Source of the DNA: Phycisphaerae bacterium
Lineage (GTDB): Bacteria > Planctomycetota > Phycisphaerae > Sedimentisphaerales > Anaerohalosphaeraceae
DNA: 8,634 bases
Assembly (NCBI GenBank): GCA_003567095.1
Contig: PXAQ01000029.1
Span: 1-8,634 of the forward strand
Reading direction: 5' to 3'
A program made the position numbers and the translations under genes. Position 1 is the first letter of the stretch. Each line of letters begins with the position of its first letter. This document shows, piece by piece, positions 1 to 5,483 of this stretch. The notes beneath the pieces were generated by a model. The model did no database searches. It was given only the letters and a program-made list of their open reading frames with translations, and was not told where the DNA came from.

Positions 1-552
1 GGGGCGGTGATGATTCTGGACGAGGTACAGACCGGCCTGGGCCGCACGGGGCGATGGTTCGGCTATCAGCATTACGATGTGACGCCGGATATTATCACGA
101 TGGCCAAGGCCCTCGGCGGCGGTGCCGCGATCGGAGCGATGATGGCACGGCCTGAGATCGCCGCGTCGCTGGTTCCCGGCACGCACGCTTCGACCTTCGG
201 CGGCAATCCCCTGGCCTGTGCGGCGGCGATTGCCGTGATCGAGGCCATCGAAGAGGCCCATCTGCTCGACAATACCATTAAGATGGGCGACTATGCCCGT
301 CAAAAACTCGAAACGCTCAAAGAAAAATATCCCATCATCGACCACATTCGCGGCCAGGGCCTGATGATCGGCATTCAGTTGACCACGCCGGGCGCTGAGA
401 TCGTCAGCCGGTGCCTTGACAAAGGCCTGCGCATCAACTGCACGCAGGAGACGGTGCTGCGGTTTATGCCGTCGATGATTGTCACACCCGAAGAAATCGA
501 CCAGGCCGTTGCGATTCTGGATGAGGTGCTGGGTCAGGGAGAGCCGTTATGA
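1..552 (+). CDS. argD: Acetylornithine aminotransferase, C-terminal part (left arm, cut by window edge)
   Basis: This class III, pyridoxal-phosphate-dependent aminotransferase converts N-acetylglutamate 5-semialdehyde and glutamate to N2-acetylornithine and 2-oxoglutarate, a cytoplasmic arginine-synthesis step. The frame is open to base 1, and the GTG at 7 is internal, so about half of a roughly 390-400-residue protein is missing. Counting from base 1, the 183 visible residues include the cofactor-pocket motif LDEVQTGLGRTG (residues 6-17, with Asp7), the Schiff-base lysine in MAKALGGG (Lys36), THASTFGGNPLACAAA (61-76) and the C-terminal VLRFMPSMIVT (152-162). These match ArgD best. A succinyl-ornithine or ornithine aminotransferase is possible from the fold alone, but the overlapping argF gene supports ArgD. 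The stop codon shares ATGA with the argF start at 549-552. Confidence 0.93.
   Translation, partial: GAVMILDEVQTGLGRTGRWFGYQHYDVTPDIITMAKALGGGAAIGAMMARPEIAASLVPGTHASTFGGNPLACAAAIAVIEAIEEAHLLDNTIKMGDYARQKLETLKEKYPIIDHIRGQGLMIGIQLTTPGAEIVSRCLDKGLRINCTQETVLRFMPSMIVTPEEIDQAVAILDEVLGQGEPL
536..543 (+). promoter_or_regulatory. Ribosome binding site of argF inside the argD end (left arm)
   Basis: AGGGAGAG lies in the last codons of argD. Its GGGAG core ends 7 bases before the argF ATG at 549. Together with the ATGA stop/start overlap it indicates translational coupling of argF to argD. The mirror copy is at 8092-8099. Confidence 0.7.
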
Positions 553-1475
553 AAAGTTTCCTGACGATTCACGATTGCACGACCGATCAGTTGCAGGAGC
601 TGCTGACGCTCAGCGGCGATCTGAAAAAACTGTATAAAAACGGCGGGCGCGATCTGTGTCTATCCGGCAAGGTGCTGGCGATGCTGTTTGAAAAGACCAG
701 CCTGCGCACACGTGTCAGCTTTCAGGTGGCGATGTATGATCTGGGCGGGATGGCGATGTATATGAAGCCCGAAGACATCGGCGTCATCGGTCAGCGCGAG
801 CCGGCCAGGGACATGGCCCGCGTGTTCGCGCGCTATGTCGATGGGATTATGGCGCGGACCTTTGCCCACGAGACACTGATCGAGCTGGACCGCTGGGCGG
901 ATGTGCCGGTGATCAACGCGCTGAGCGACTGGTCGCATCCCTGCCAGGCGATGGCCGATATGATGACCATACAGGAACATTTCGGACGCCTGGAAGGCTT
1001 GAAGCTGGCGTATGTCGGCGACGGCAACAATGTGGCCCGCTCGCTGGCCTTTGCCTGCGCAAAGTTCGATATGAAATATGTCGTTGCCGCGCCGCCCGGC
1101 TATGAGCTGGACGCCGAGACCCTCGAGGCAGCCAACCGTATCTGTCCGAACTGTGCCGAGCAGACGCGCGAACCGGCCGCGGCGGTCGCCGGCGCCGATG
1201 TGATTTACACCGACACCTGGGTCAGTATGGGACAGGAGGACGAAAAAGCAAAGCGGGTGGCGGATTTTGCCGGTTTTGCCGTCGATGAGCACCTCATCCA
1301 GCACGCCCCGCGGGCCAAAGTGATGCACTGCCTGCCGGCGTATCGCGGCTATGAGATTTCCGACAGCATTGCCGAATCGCCCAACTCGATCATCTTTGAC
1401 CAGGCCGAAAACCGCCTGCACTTCCAGCGCGGCCTGCTGAAAAAACTAATCAGCACCGTTCAAGCAGGAAAATGA
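549..1475 (+). CDS. argF: Ornithine carbamoyltransferase (left arm)
   Basis: The enzyme joins carbamoyl phosphate and ornithine to give citrulline in the cytoplasm, the sixth step of arginine synthesis. The 308-residue length is normal for the family. The carbamoyl-phosphate loop reads FEKTSLRTR (residues 47-55), with Leu in place of the second residue of the textbook STRTR motif. HPCQAMADMMT (130-140) is the second carbamoyl-phosphate contact. DTWVSMG (222-228) is the ornithine-binding SMG loop, and HCLPAYRG (260-267) carries the catalytic cysteine (Cys261). The SMG loop and HCLPA box favour ornithine over aspartate as substrate. An N-acetyl- or N-succinylornithine carbamoyltransferase is less likely but not fully excluded by eye. 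The start overlaps the argD stop, with a good ribosome binding site at 536-543. Confidence 0.95.
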   Translation: MKSFLTIHDCTTDQLQELLTLSGDLKKLYKNGGRDLCLSGKVLAMLFEKTSLRTRVSFQVAMYDLGGMAMYMKPEDIGVIGQREPARDMARVFARYVDGIMARTFAHETLIELDRWADVPVINALSDWSHPCQAMADMMTIQEHFGRLEGLKLAYVGDGNNVARSLAFACAKFDMKYVVAAPPGYELDAETLEAANRICPNCAEQTREPAAAVAGADVIYTDTWVSMGQEDEKAKRVADFAGFAVDEHLIQHAPRAKVMHCLPAYRGYEISDSIAESPNSIIFDQAENRLHFQRGLLKKLISTVQAGK

Positions 1476-1537
1476 TCGGGCCTGGCCCTGCGGCAGGCAA
1501 AACATAACCGTGGATTGCTGTTGAACTTCGTGTTGTT

Positions 1538-1541
1538 GAGG
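1538..1541 (+). promoter_or_regulatory. Ribosome binding site of the kinase-chorismate synthase gene (left arm)
   Basis: GAGG within TTGAGGATACG sits 8 bases before the ATG at 1550 and fixes the start of the fused gene at the kinase domain. The 74 bp between argF and this gene (1476-1549) hold no convincing terminator, so read-through from argDF is plausible. The mirror copy is at 7094-7097. Confidence 0.6.
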
Positions 1542-1549
1542 ATACGATT

Positions 1550-3151
1550 ATGAAAATTGTCATCGCAGGCGCCAAGGGCGCAGGCAAGAGCACGGTGGCC
1601 GAGCATGTCCAGCGGCTGACGGGGCTGAAACGAGTCGAGACGGATCAGTTGATTGAGGATCGTTTTTTCAAGCAGCACGGTCAGCGCAAGACCTGTCGGG
1701 AAATTTTTACCGACTGCGGCGGCGATGTGTTTCGTGAACTTGAACGCGACGCGGCCGCCGAGCTCGAGCAGGCCGACTGGCAATTGGTGGTCTGCGGCGG
1801 CTCGACCCTGCTGGCGCCCGACAGCCGACGCGCACTGCGGCACAACGCGATCCTGGTCTATCTGCGGGCCGATGCCGATACGATCTGGTCGCGGCTGGTC
1901 GGGATTGGGCTGCCGCCCTGGCTGGCCGGCCCGGACGGACGCGAGCAACTCGAACACGATGTAACCTATCGCGATGAAGCGCTGATTCCCCTGTCGGATA
2001 TTGTCGTGGATGCGGCCGGCAGGAAGCCTGAGCAGATTGCCGAGCAGATTGTTGAGCTGCTCGGCCGGGAGCTGGCGGTGCGGATGACGGCGGCCAATAC
2101 CTTCGGCGATGTGGTGCGGGTGACCACCTTCGGCGAAAGCCACGGCCCGGCCATCGGGGCGGTGCTGGACGGCGTCCGGCCCGGCGTGGACATTACCGAG
2201 GCCGACATTCAGCGGGAACTGAACCGCCGCCGACCGGGACAAAGCGAGGTCACCACGCCGCGCGATGAGAAAGACCAGGTCGAGATCCTCTCTGGCGTCT
2301 TTCAGGGCAAAACCACCGGCGCGCCGATTGCGATGGTCATCTTCAACCGCGACCACGATTCATCCAAATACGAAGGCATCAAGGACCTGTTTCGCCCCGG
2401 GCACGCGGACTTTACGTTTTACAAAAAGTACGGCATCCGGGACTATCGCGGCGGCGGACGCTCCTCGGGCCGCGAAACCGCCGGGCGGGTGATGGGCGGA
2501 GCGATTGCCCGAAAGCTGCTCGAGGCGCAGGGCATCCGCGTCATTTCCCACGCGACCGAGATTGCCGGCATCGCCGCGCAGCAATGCGATTATGCGGTGA
2601 TCGAGAAAAACGCCGTGCGCTGCGCCGATGCCCAGGCAGCCAAGGCTATGGAAAAAGCCGTCGTCGCGGCCAAGGACGACAACGACTCGGTCGGCGGTAT
2701 CGTGAAGCTGGAAATCACCGGCCTTCCGGCCGGGCTGGGCGATCCGGTCTTCGGCAAGCTGGACGCGCGTCTGTGCGCGGCGATCATGACACTCGGCGCG
2801 GTCAAGGGCATCGAAGTCGGCAAAGGCTTTGCGCTGACCCGGATGCGCGGCAGCCAGTCCAACGACGCGATGGCCGACGGCAGCTTTGTCAGCAACAACG
2901 CCGGCGGCATCATCGGCGGCATCGCCACCGGCCAGCCGGTCGAGCTGCGCATCGCCGTCAAGCCGACCTCCTCCATTGCCAAACCGCAAACGACCATCGG
3001 CACCGACGGCCAAACCCGTCCGATCGAAACCCACGGCCGACACGACCCCTGCATCGTGCCGCGCATTATCCCCGTCATCGAGACCATGGCGGCGCTGGTG
3101 GTGCTGGACTGTCTTGAAATCCAGTCAAAGATTCGCCCAGGAGGGAATTAA
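1550..3151 (+). CDS. aroC: Shikimate-kinase-like domain fused to chorismate synthase (left arm)
   Basis: One uninterrupted 533-residue frame carries two enzymes. Residues 1 to about 172 are a P-loop kinase of shikimate-kinase type: Walker A GAKGAGKS (7-14), the acidic shikimate motif ETD (30-32), FRELE (61-65) and CGG (82-84). Residues 179-533 are a full-length chorismate synthase, which eliminates phosphate from 5-enolpyruvylshikimate 3-phosphate using reduced FMN. It shows NTFGDVVRVTTFGESHG (183-199, His198), NRRRPGQ (225-231), RPGHADF (282-288, His285), GRSSGRETAGRV (303-314) and RHDPCIVPRIIPVIE (497-511). There is almost no linker. The chorismate synthase half is certain. The kinase half lacks expected arginines at 122 and 136 (compare Arg117 and Arg136 of the Mycobacterium tuberculosis enzyme), so its substrate is uncertain. 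An internal start at 2084 could also yield a separate chorismate synthase. Confidence 0.94.
   Translation: MKIVIAGAKGAGKSTVAEHVQRLTGLKRVETDQLIEDRFFKQHGQRKTCREIFTDCGGDVFRELERDAAAELEQADWQLVVCGGSTLLAPDSRRALRHNAILVYLRADADTIWSRLVGIGLPPWLAGPDGREQLEHDVTYRDEALIPLSDIVVDAAGRKPEQIAEQIVELLGRELAVRMTAANTFGDVVRVTTFGESHGPAIGAVLDGVRPGVDITEADIQRELNRRRPGQSEVTTPRDEKDQVEILSGVFQGKTTGAPIAMVIFNRDHDSSKYEGIKDLFRPGHADFTFYKKYGIRDYRGGGRSSGRETAGRVMGGAIARKLLEAQGIRVISHATEIAGIAAQQCDYAVIEKNAVRCADAQAAKAMEKAVVAAKDDNDSVGGIVKLEITGLPAGLGDPVFGKLDARLCAAIMTLGAVKGIEVGKGFALTRMRGSQSNDAMADGSFVSNNAGGIIGGIATGQPVELRIAVKPTSSIAKPQTTIGTDGQTRPIETHGRHDPCIVPRIIPVIETMAALVVLDCLEIQSKIRPGGN
2067..2086 (+). promoter_or_regulatory. Possible internal ribosome binding site and start for stand-alone chorismate synthase (left arm)
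   Basis: GGGAG at 2067-2071 precedes an in-frame ATG at 2084-2086 by 12 bases, slightly longer than ideal. That ATG encodes Met179, exactly where ordinary chorismate synthases begin (MTAANTFG). Initiation here would give a 355-residue enzyme of normal size. GGGAG is common in GC-rich coding sequence, so this is only suggestive. The mirror copy is at 6549-6568. Confidence 0.3.
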
Positions 3152-3154
3152 AAA

Positions 3155-3191
3155 AAAGGTGTCCGAAACAAAAAAAGTAACGGACACCTTT
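3155..3191. terminator. Bidirectional hairpin terminator between convergent genes (left arm)
   Basis: AAAGGTGTCCG (3155-3165) pairs perfectly with CGGACACCTTT (3181-3191), an 11-bp stem around a 15-base A-rich loop. Read on the minus strand, the stem is followed by a run of eight T (3150-3157, partly within the stem), an efficient intrinsic terminator for the PEP-CTERM gene. On the plus strand the trailing tract is TTTAATTT, weaker but usable for the chorismate synthase gene. It starts 4 bases after the chorismate synthase stop and ends 25 bases from the PEP-CTERM stop. Confidence 0.88.
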
Positions 3192-3216
3192 AATTTGACC
3201 AATTACATCAGACGCA

Positions 3217-4059
3217 TTACCTTCTTCGGCGCACGGACAGCATGACCACAGAACCCAATCCCAACAGGGCCATTGACGCCGGCTCGGGAATGACGGTCAG
3301 CTTCACCGAATCGACCTTGAAGTCGCTAGGATCTTGCTGGACATACCCGAAGATCTGGTAGTCCCGGGAGAAGTCAAACTCTTGGCCTTCCGCGAACGTG
3401 CCGGTTGTCGCTTCCGCCCCATCGATACTGTAGGACCAGGTGGTCCCGGTGCCATCCACTTCTAGCACCAAGGTTTGCCAACTATCCTCCTGGATGGTCT
3501 GGTCGTTGCTGAGCGCAACCAGCCCCTGTTCGCCCGTTTTGTCATCAAGCGCACGGATGAGCCCCTGGGTGCCATCGTTCGTCATGTTCATTCCGATGCC
3601 GTACGTGTTCCGGTCGGTGTGTAGATATTGCGCCAAGTAGTTGTTATCACGACCGTGATCCGTGGCTGCGATCCCGAAATTCACGCGGTTGGTGGTGGCG
3701 CCAGATGTGCTGTCGATGTAAAACATCAGTTCAAGGCTGAACCCGCCGGACAGATCGAAACTGTTCTCCGTGAAGACGTTGCCTCGGTCATTAGTCCCCG
3801 ACCTGACGTTGCCGAGGAGCTGGTTGGTATCGGTGTCCAACTCCCAGACGGGGCCTTGTCCCAAAGCCCGGTCCATCCCACCCCCGATGCCGGGATTGTC
3901 TCCGCGGTCGGTACCGTCAAAGACGTTCTCGTAGACGACGACGGGGCCTGCCTGAGCCACGGCCGCGATCAGAAGAAAGACCGTCGCCAGTACCGCGGCT
4001 GCCACGAAACTGTTTCCTTTGCGCTTCATGCTGCACTCTGTTTTTTTGTTTACAATCAT
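3217..4059 (-). CDS. Secreted PEP-CTERM protein, probable beta-sandwich body (left arm)
   Basis: This is a 280-residue exported protein of unknown specific role. The N-terminus has a signal peptide: basic KRKGN, a hydrophobic stretch rich in A, V and L, then AQA before the likely cleavage at GPVVVYENV. The body, about 220 residues, is rich in Gly, Asp, Thr and Asn and has alternating beta-type segments (FSLELMFYI, RVNFGIAA, SWQTLVLEVDG, WSYSIDG), resembling concanavalin-A/LamG-like jelly rolls; that fold is an inference. The end is a classic PEP-CTERM sorting signal: PEPASMALLGLG, a hydrophobic segment, then RRRR, a substrate for exosortase processing and surface or matrix export. I chose the ATG at 4059 because GAGGAG sits 7 bases upstream. 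An upstream in-frame ATG at 4113 would put 18 charged or polar residues before it. Met at 4029 is a further alternative. Confidence 0.9.
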   Translation of the reverse strand: MIVNKKTECSMKRKGNSFVAAAVLATVFLLIAAVAQAGPVVVYENVFDGTDRGDNPGIGGGMDRALGQGPVWELDTDTNQLLGNVRSGTNDRGNVFTENSFDLSGGFSLELMFYIDSTSGATTNRVNFGIAATDHGRDNNYLAQYLHTDRNTYGIGMNMTNDGTQGLIRALDDKTGEQGLVALSNDQTIQEDSWQTLVLEVDGTGTTWSYSIDGAEATTGTFAEGQEFDFSRDYQIFGYVQQDPSDFKVDSVKLTVIPEPASMALLGLGSVVMLSVRRRR

Positions 4060-4122
4060 CACAAGTCTCCTCAAATAGAAGGTTTCGGATGTGCATGATA
4101 CCGAATAACGCATTCAATTTCA
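4055..4122 (-). repeat. Leader module B (left arm): start region of the PEP-CTERM gene
   Basis: Proximal copy of a roughly 70-bp imperfect direct repeat. It opens with ATTGAATGCGTTATTCG (4102-4118 on the minus strand), followed by a CCGAA, a short AT-rich stretch, GAGGAG (4067-4072) and the gene's start. TTCGG and CCGAA could pair as a 5-bp stem with a 12-base loop. It matches the distal module at 4182-4252 in order and spacing. Confidence 0.7.
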
Positions 4123-4172
4123 TCACACACCTGTTACACATACGATCATCCTGATCCTGACAACACAACTCC

Positions 4173-4187
4173 TCAAATCTTTTTCAT
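4173..4187 (-). other. Four-codon leader reading frame MKKI (left arm)
   Basis: ATGAAAAAGATTTGA sits 6 bases after GGAGG (4194-4198 on this strand), a stronger ribosome binding site than that of the PEP-CTERM gene itself. The stop codon overlaps a second GAGGAG. It may be a relic of a duplicated gene start or a tiny regulatory leader. Confidence 0.4.
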
Positions 4188-4252
4188 AACACACCTCCGT
4201 AAATTTAATAATGTTCGGTTGTGTAAAATATCGAATAACGCATTCAATATCA
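4182..4252 (-). repeat. Leader module A (left arm): distal duplicate of the gene-start region
   Basis: Distal copy of the roughly 70-bp repeat, displaced 130 bp from module B. The 17 bases at 4232-4248 are identical to those at 4102-4118. The following TTCG, CCGAA, AT-rich stretch, purine-rich ribosome binding site and ATG occur in the same order with small substitutions and indels. This copy leads only into the MKKI frame. Confidence 0.7.
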
Positions 4253-4307
4253 TAAACACAACGGTTCATTTTAAATTCGCCGGGACATTCTTATGTGGTA
4301 AGTACAT

Positions 4308-4327
4308 CCTAATCATTAATGATTAGG
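4308..4327. other. Palindrome axis
   Basis: CCTAATCATTAATGATTAGG is the innermost part of the window-wide palindrome, with the axis between the two central T/A bases at 4317 and 4318. AT-rich DNA with a short natural palindrome here could seed a fold-back during synthesis or assembly. No unpaired loop is present. Confidence 0.95.
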
Positions 4328-4382
4328 ATGTACTTACCACATAAGAATGTCCCGGCGAATTTAAAATGAACCGTTGTGTTTA

Positions 4383-4453
4383 TGATATTGAATGCGTTAT
4401 TCGATATTTTACACAACCGAACATTATTAAATTTACGGAGGTGTGTTATGAAA
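4383..4453 (+). repeat. Leader module A (right arm)
   Basis: Mirror of 4182-4252. Key positions are ATTGAATGCGTTATTCG at 4387-4403, ribosome binding site GGAGG at 4437-4441, and ATG at 4448. Confidence 0.7.
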
Positions 4454-4462
4454 AAGATTTGA
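4448..4462 (+). other. Four-codon leader reading frame MKKI (right arm)
   Basis: Mirror of 4173-4187. The stop TGA (4460-4462) forms the start of a second ribosome-binding-like TGAGGAG (4460-4466). That is followed at a short distance by TTG and GTG codons opening only a five- or six-codon frame ending at 4489. Confidence 0.4.
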
Positions 4463-4512
4463 GGAGTTGTGTTGTCAGGATCAGGATGATCGTATGTGTA
4501 ACAGGTGTGTGA

Positions 4513-4580
4513 TGAAATTGAATGCGTTATTCGGTATCATGCACATCCGAAACCTTCTATTTGAGGAGACTTGTGATGAT
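4513..4580 (+). repeat. Leader module B (right arm): start region of the PEP-CTERM gene
   Basis: Mirror of 4055-4122. ATTGAATGCGTTATTCG is at 4517-4533. TTCGG (4530-4534) can pair with CCGAA (4547-4551). GAGGAG at 4563-4568 is the ribosome binding site, 7 bases before the chosen ATG at 4576; an alternative GTG at 4573 would be only 4 bases away. Confidence 0.7.
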
Positions 4581-5418
4581 TGTAAACAAAAAAACAGAGT
4601 GCAGCATGAAGCGCAAAGGAAACAGTTTCGTGGCAGCCGCGGTACTGGCGACGGTCTTTCTTCTGATCGCGGCCGTGGCTCAGGCAGGCCCCGTCGTCGT
4701 CTACGAGAACGTCTTTGACGGTACCGACCGCGGAGACAATCCCGGCATCGGGGGTGGGATGGACCGGGCTTTGGGACAAGGCCCCGTCTGGGAGTTGGAC
4801 ACCGATACCAACCAGCTCCTCGGCAACGTCAGGTCGGGGACTAATGACCGAGGCAACGTCTTCACGGAGAACAGTTTCGATCTGTCCGGCGGGTTCAGCC
4901 TTGAACTGATGTTTTACATCGACAGCACATCTGGCGCCACCACCAACCGCGTGAATTTCGGGATCGCAGCCACGGATCACGGTCGTGATAACAACTACTT
5001 GGCGCAATATCTACACACCGACCGGAACACGTACGGCATCGGAATGAACATGACGAACGATGGCACCCAGGGGCTCATCCGTGCGCTTGATGACAAAACG
5101 GGCGAACAGGGGCTGGTTGCGCTCAGCAACGACCAGACCATCCAGGAGGATAGTTGGCAAACCTTGGTGCTAGAAGTGGATGGCACCGGGACCACCTGGT
5201 CCTACAGTATCGATGGGGCGGAAGCGACAACCGGCACGTTCGCGGAAGGCCAAGAGTTTGACTTCTCCCGGGACTACCAGATCTTCGGGTATGTCCAGCA
5301 AGATCCTAGCGACTTCAAGGTCGATTCGGTGAAGCTGACCGTCATTCCCGAGCCGGCGTCAATGGCCCTGTTGGGATTGGGTTCTGTGGTCATGCTGTCC
5401 GTGCGCCGAAGAAGGTAA
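4576..5418 (+). CDS. Secreted PEP-CTERM protein, probable beta-sandwich body (right arm)
   Basis: Identical mirror of the gene at 3217-4059; the same protein of 280 residues is encoded. Signs of export are the N-terminal KRKGN-hydrophobic-AQA signal peptide and the C-terminal PEPASMALLGLG-hydrophobic-RRRR signal, which in known systems is cut by an exosortase. No exosortase gene lies in the window, so it must be elsewhere in the genome. No catalytic motif is recognisable in the body, and a binding, matrix or surface-layer role is only a guess. In the palindrome the two copies diverge from the axis; in a real genome probably only one exists. Confidence 0.9.
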   Translation: MIVNKKTECSMKRKGNSFVAAAVLATVFLLIAAVAQAGPVVVYENVFDGTDRGDNPGIGGGMDRALGQGPVWELDTDTNQLLGNVRSGTNDRGNVFTENSFDLSGGFSLELMFYIDSTSGATTNRVNFGIAATDHGRDNNYLAQYLHTDRNTYGIGMNMTNDGTQGLIRALDDKTGEQGLVALSNDQTIQEDSWQTLVLEVDGTGTTWSYSIDGAEATTGTFAEGQEFDFSRDYQIFGYVQQDPSDFKVDSVKLTVIPEPASMALLGLGSVVMLSVRRRR

Positions 5419-5443
5419 TGCGTCTGATGTAATTGGTCAAATT

Positions 5444-5480
5444 AAAGGTGTCCGTTACTTTTTTTGTTTCGGACACCTTT
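5444..5480. terminator. Bidirectional hairpin terminator (right arm)
   Basis: Mirror of 3155-3191. Here the plus strand carries the strong direction: the 11-bp stem is followed by a T run extending to 5485, terminating the PEP-CTERM transcript. The weaker direction serves the fused aromatic gene arriving on the minus strand. Confidence 0.88.
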
Positions 5481-5483
5481 TTT

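Larger units (their letters stand above)
4060..4575. other. AT-rich 516-bp region between the two mirrored PEP-CTERM genes, containing the palindrome axis
   Basis: No credible protein gene lies here. It is two mirror copies of one roughly 258-bp leader, visibly richer in A and T than the flanking genes. In each half I see two leader modules, a four-codon reading frame with a strong ribosome binding site, and CG-poor DNA up to the axis at 4317/4318. A possible minus-10 box TATGAT (4381-4386; mirror 4249-4254) lacks a good minus-35 partner, so no promoter is called with confidence. No sigma-54 type TGGCAC-TTGC element was seen. Confidence 0.7.

Noticed and set aside
7..552. GTG at base 7 as the true start of a short aminotransferase
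   Set aside because: The frame is open to base 1, and the residues before GTG continue the conserved aminotransferase motif, so the gene is truncated by the window edge.
660..1421. Antisense 253-residue frame opposite argF (mirror 7214-7975)
   Set aside because: It is fully contained in a well-supported gene on the opposite strand; the open frame follows from high GC codon use.
1480..1498. Hairpin GCCTG/CAGGC just after argF as a terminator
   Set aside because: The stem is only 5 bp with a 9-base loop and has no following T tract.
1460..2356. Long antisense frame of 298 residues opposite the kinase-chorismate synthase gene (mirror 6279-7175)
   Set aside because: It overlaps recognised enzyme domains on the other strand, has His/Arg/Gly-rich shadow composition, and shows no recognisable domain.
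4522..4575. Upstream ATG at 4522 as the start of the PEP-CTERM protein
   Set aside because: It has no ribosome binding site at a usable distance and lies within the repeated leader block. The ATG at 4576 has GAGGAG at ideal spacing and places the signal peptide closer to the N-terminus.
4467..4718. 83-residue frame with CxxC-like pairs (CNRC, CDDC) upstream of and overlapping the PEP-CTERM gene (mirror 3917-4168)
   Set aside because: It starts at TTG directly against the ribosome-binding-like bases. It then runs in the wrong frame through the PEP-CTERM gene, ending in arginine-rich sequence typical of a GC-rich shadow frame.
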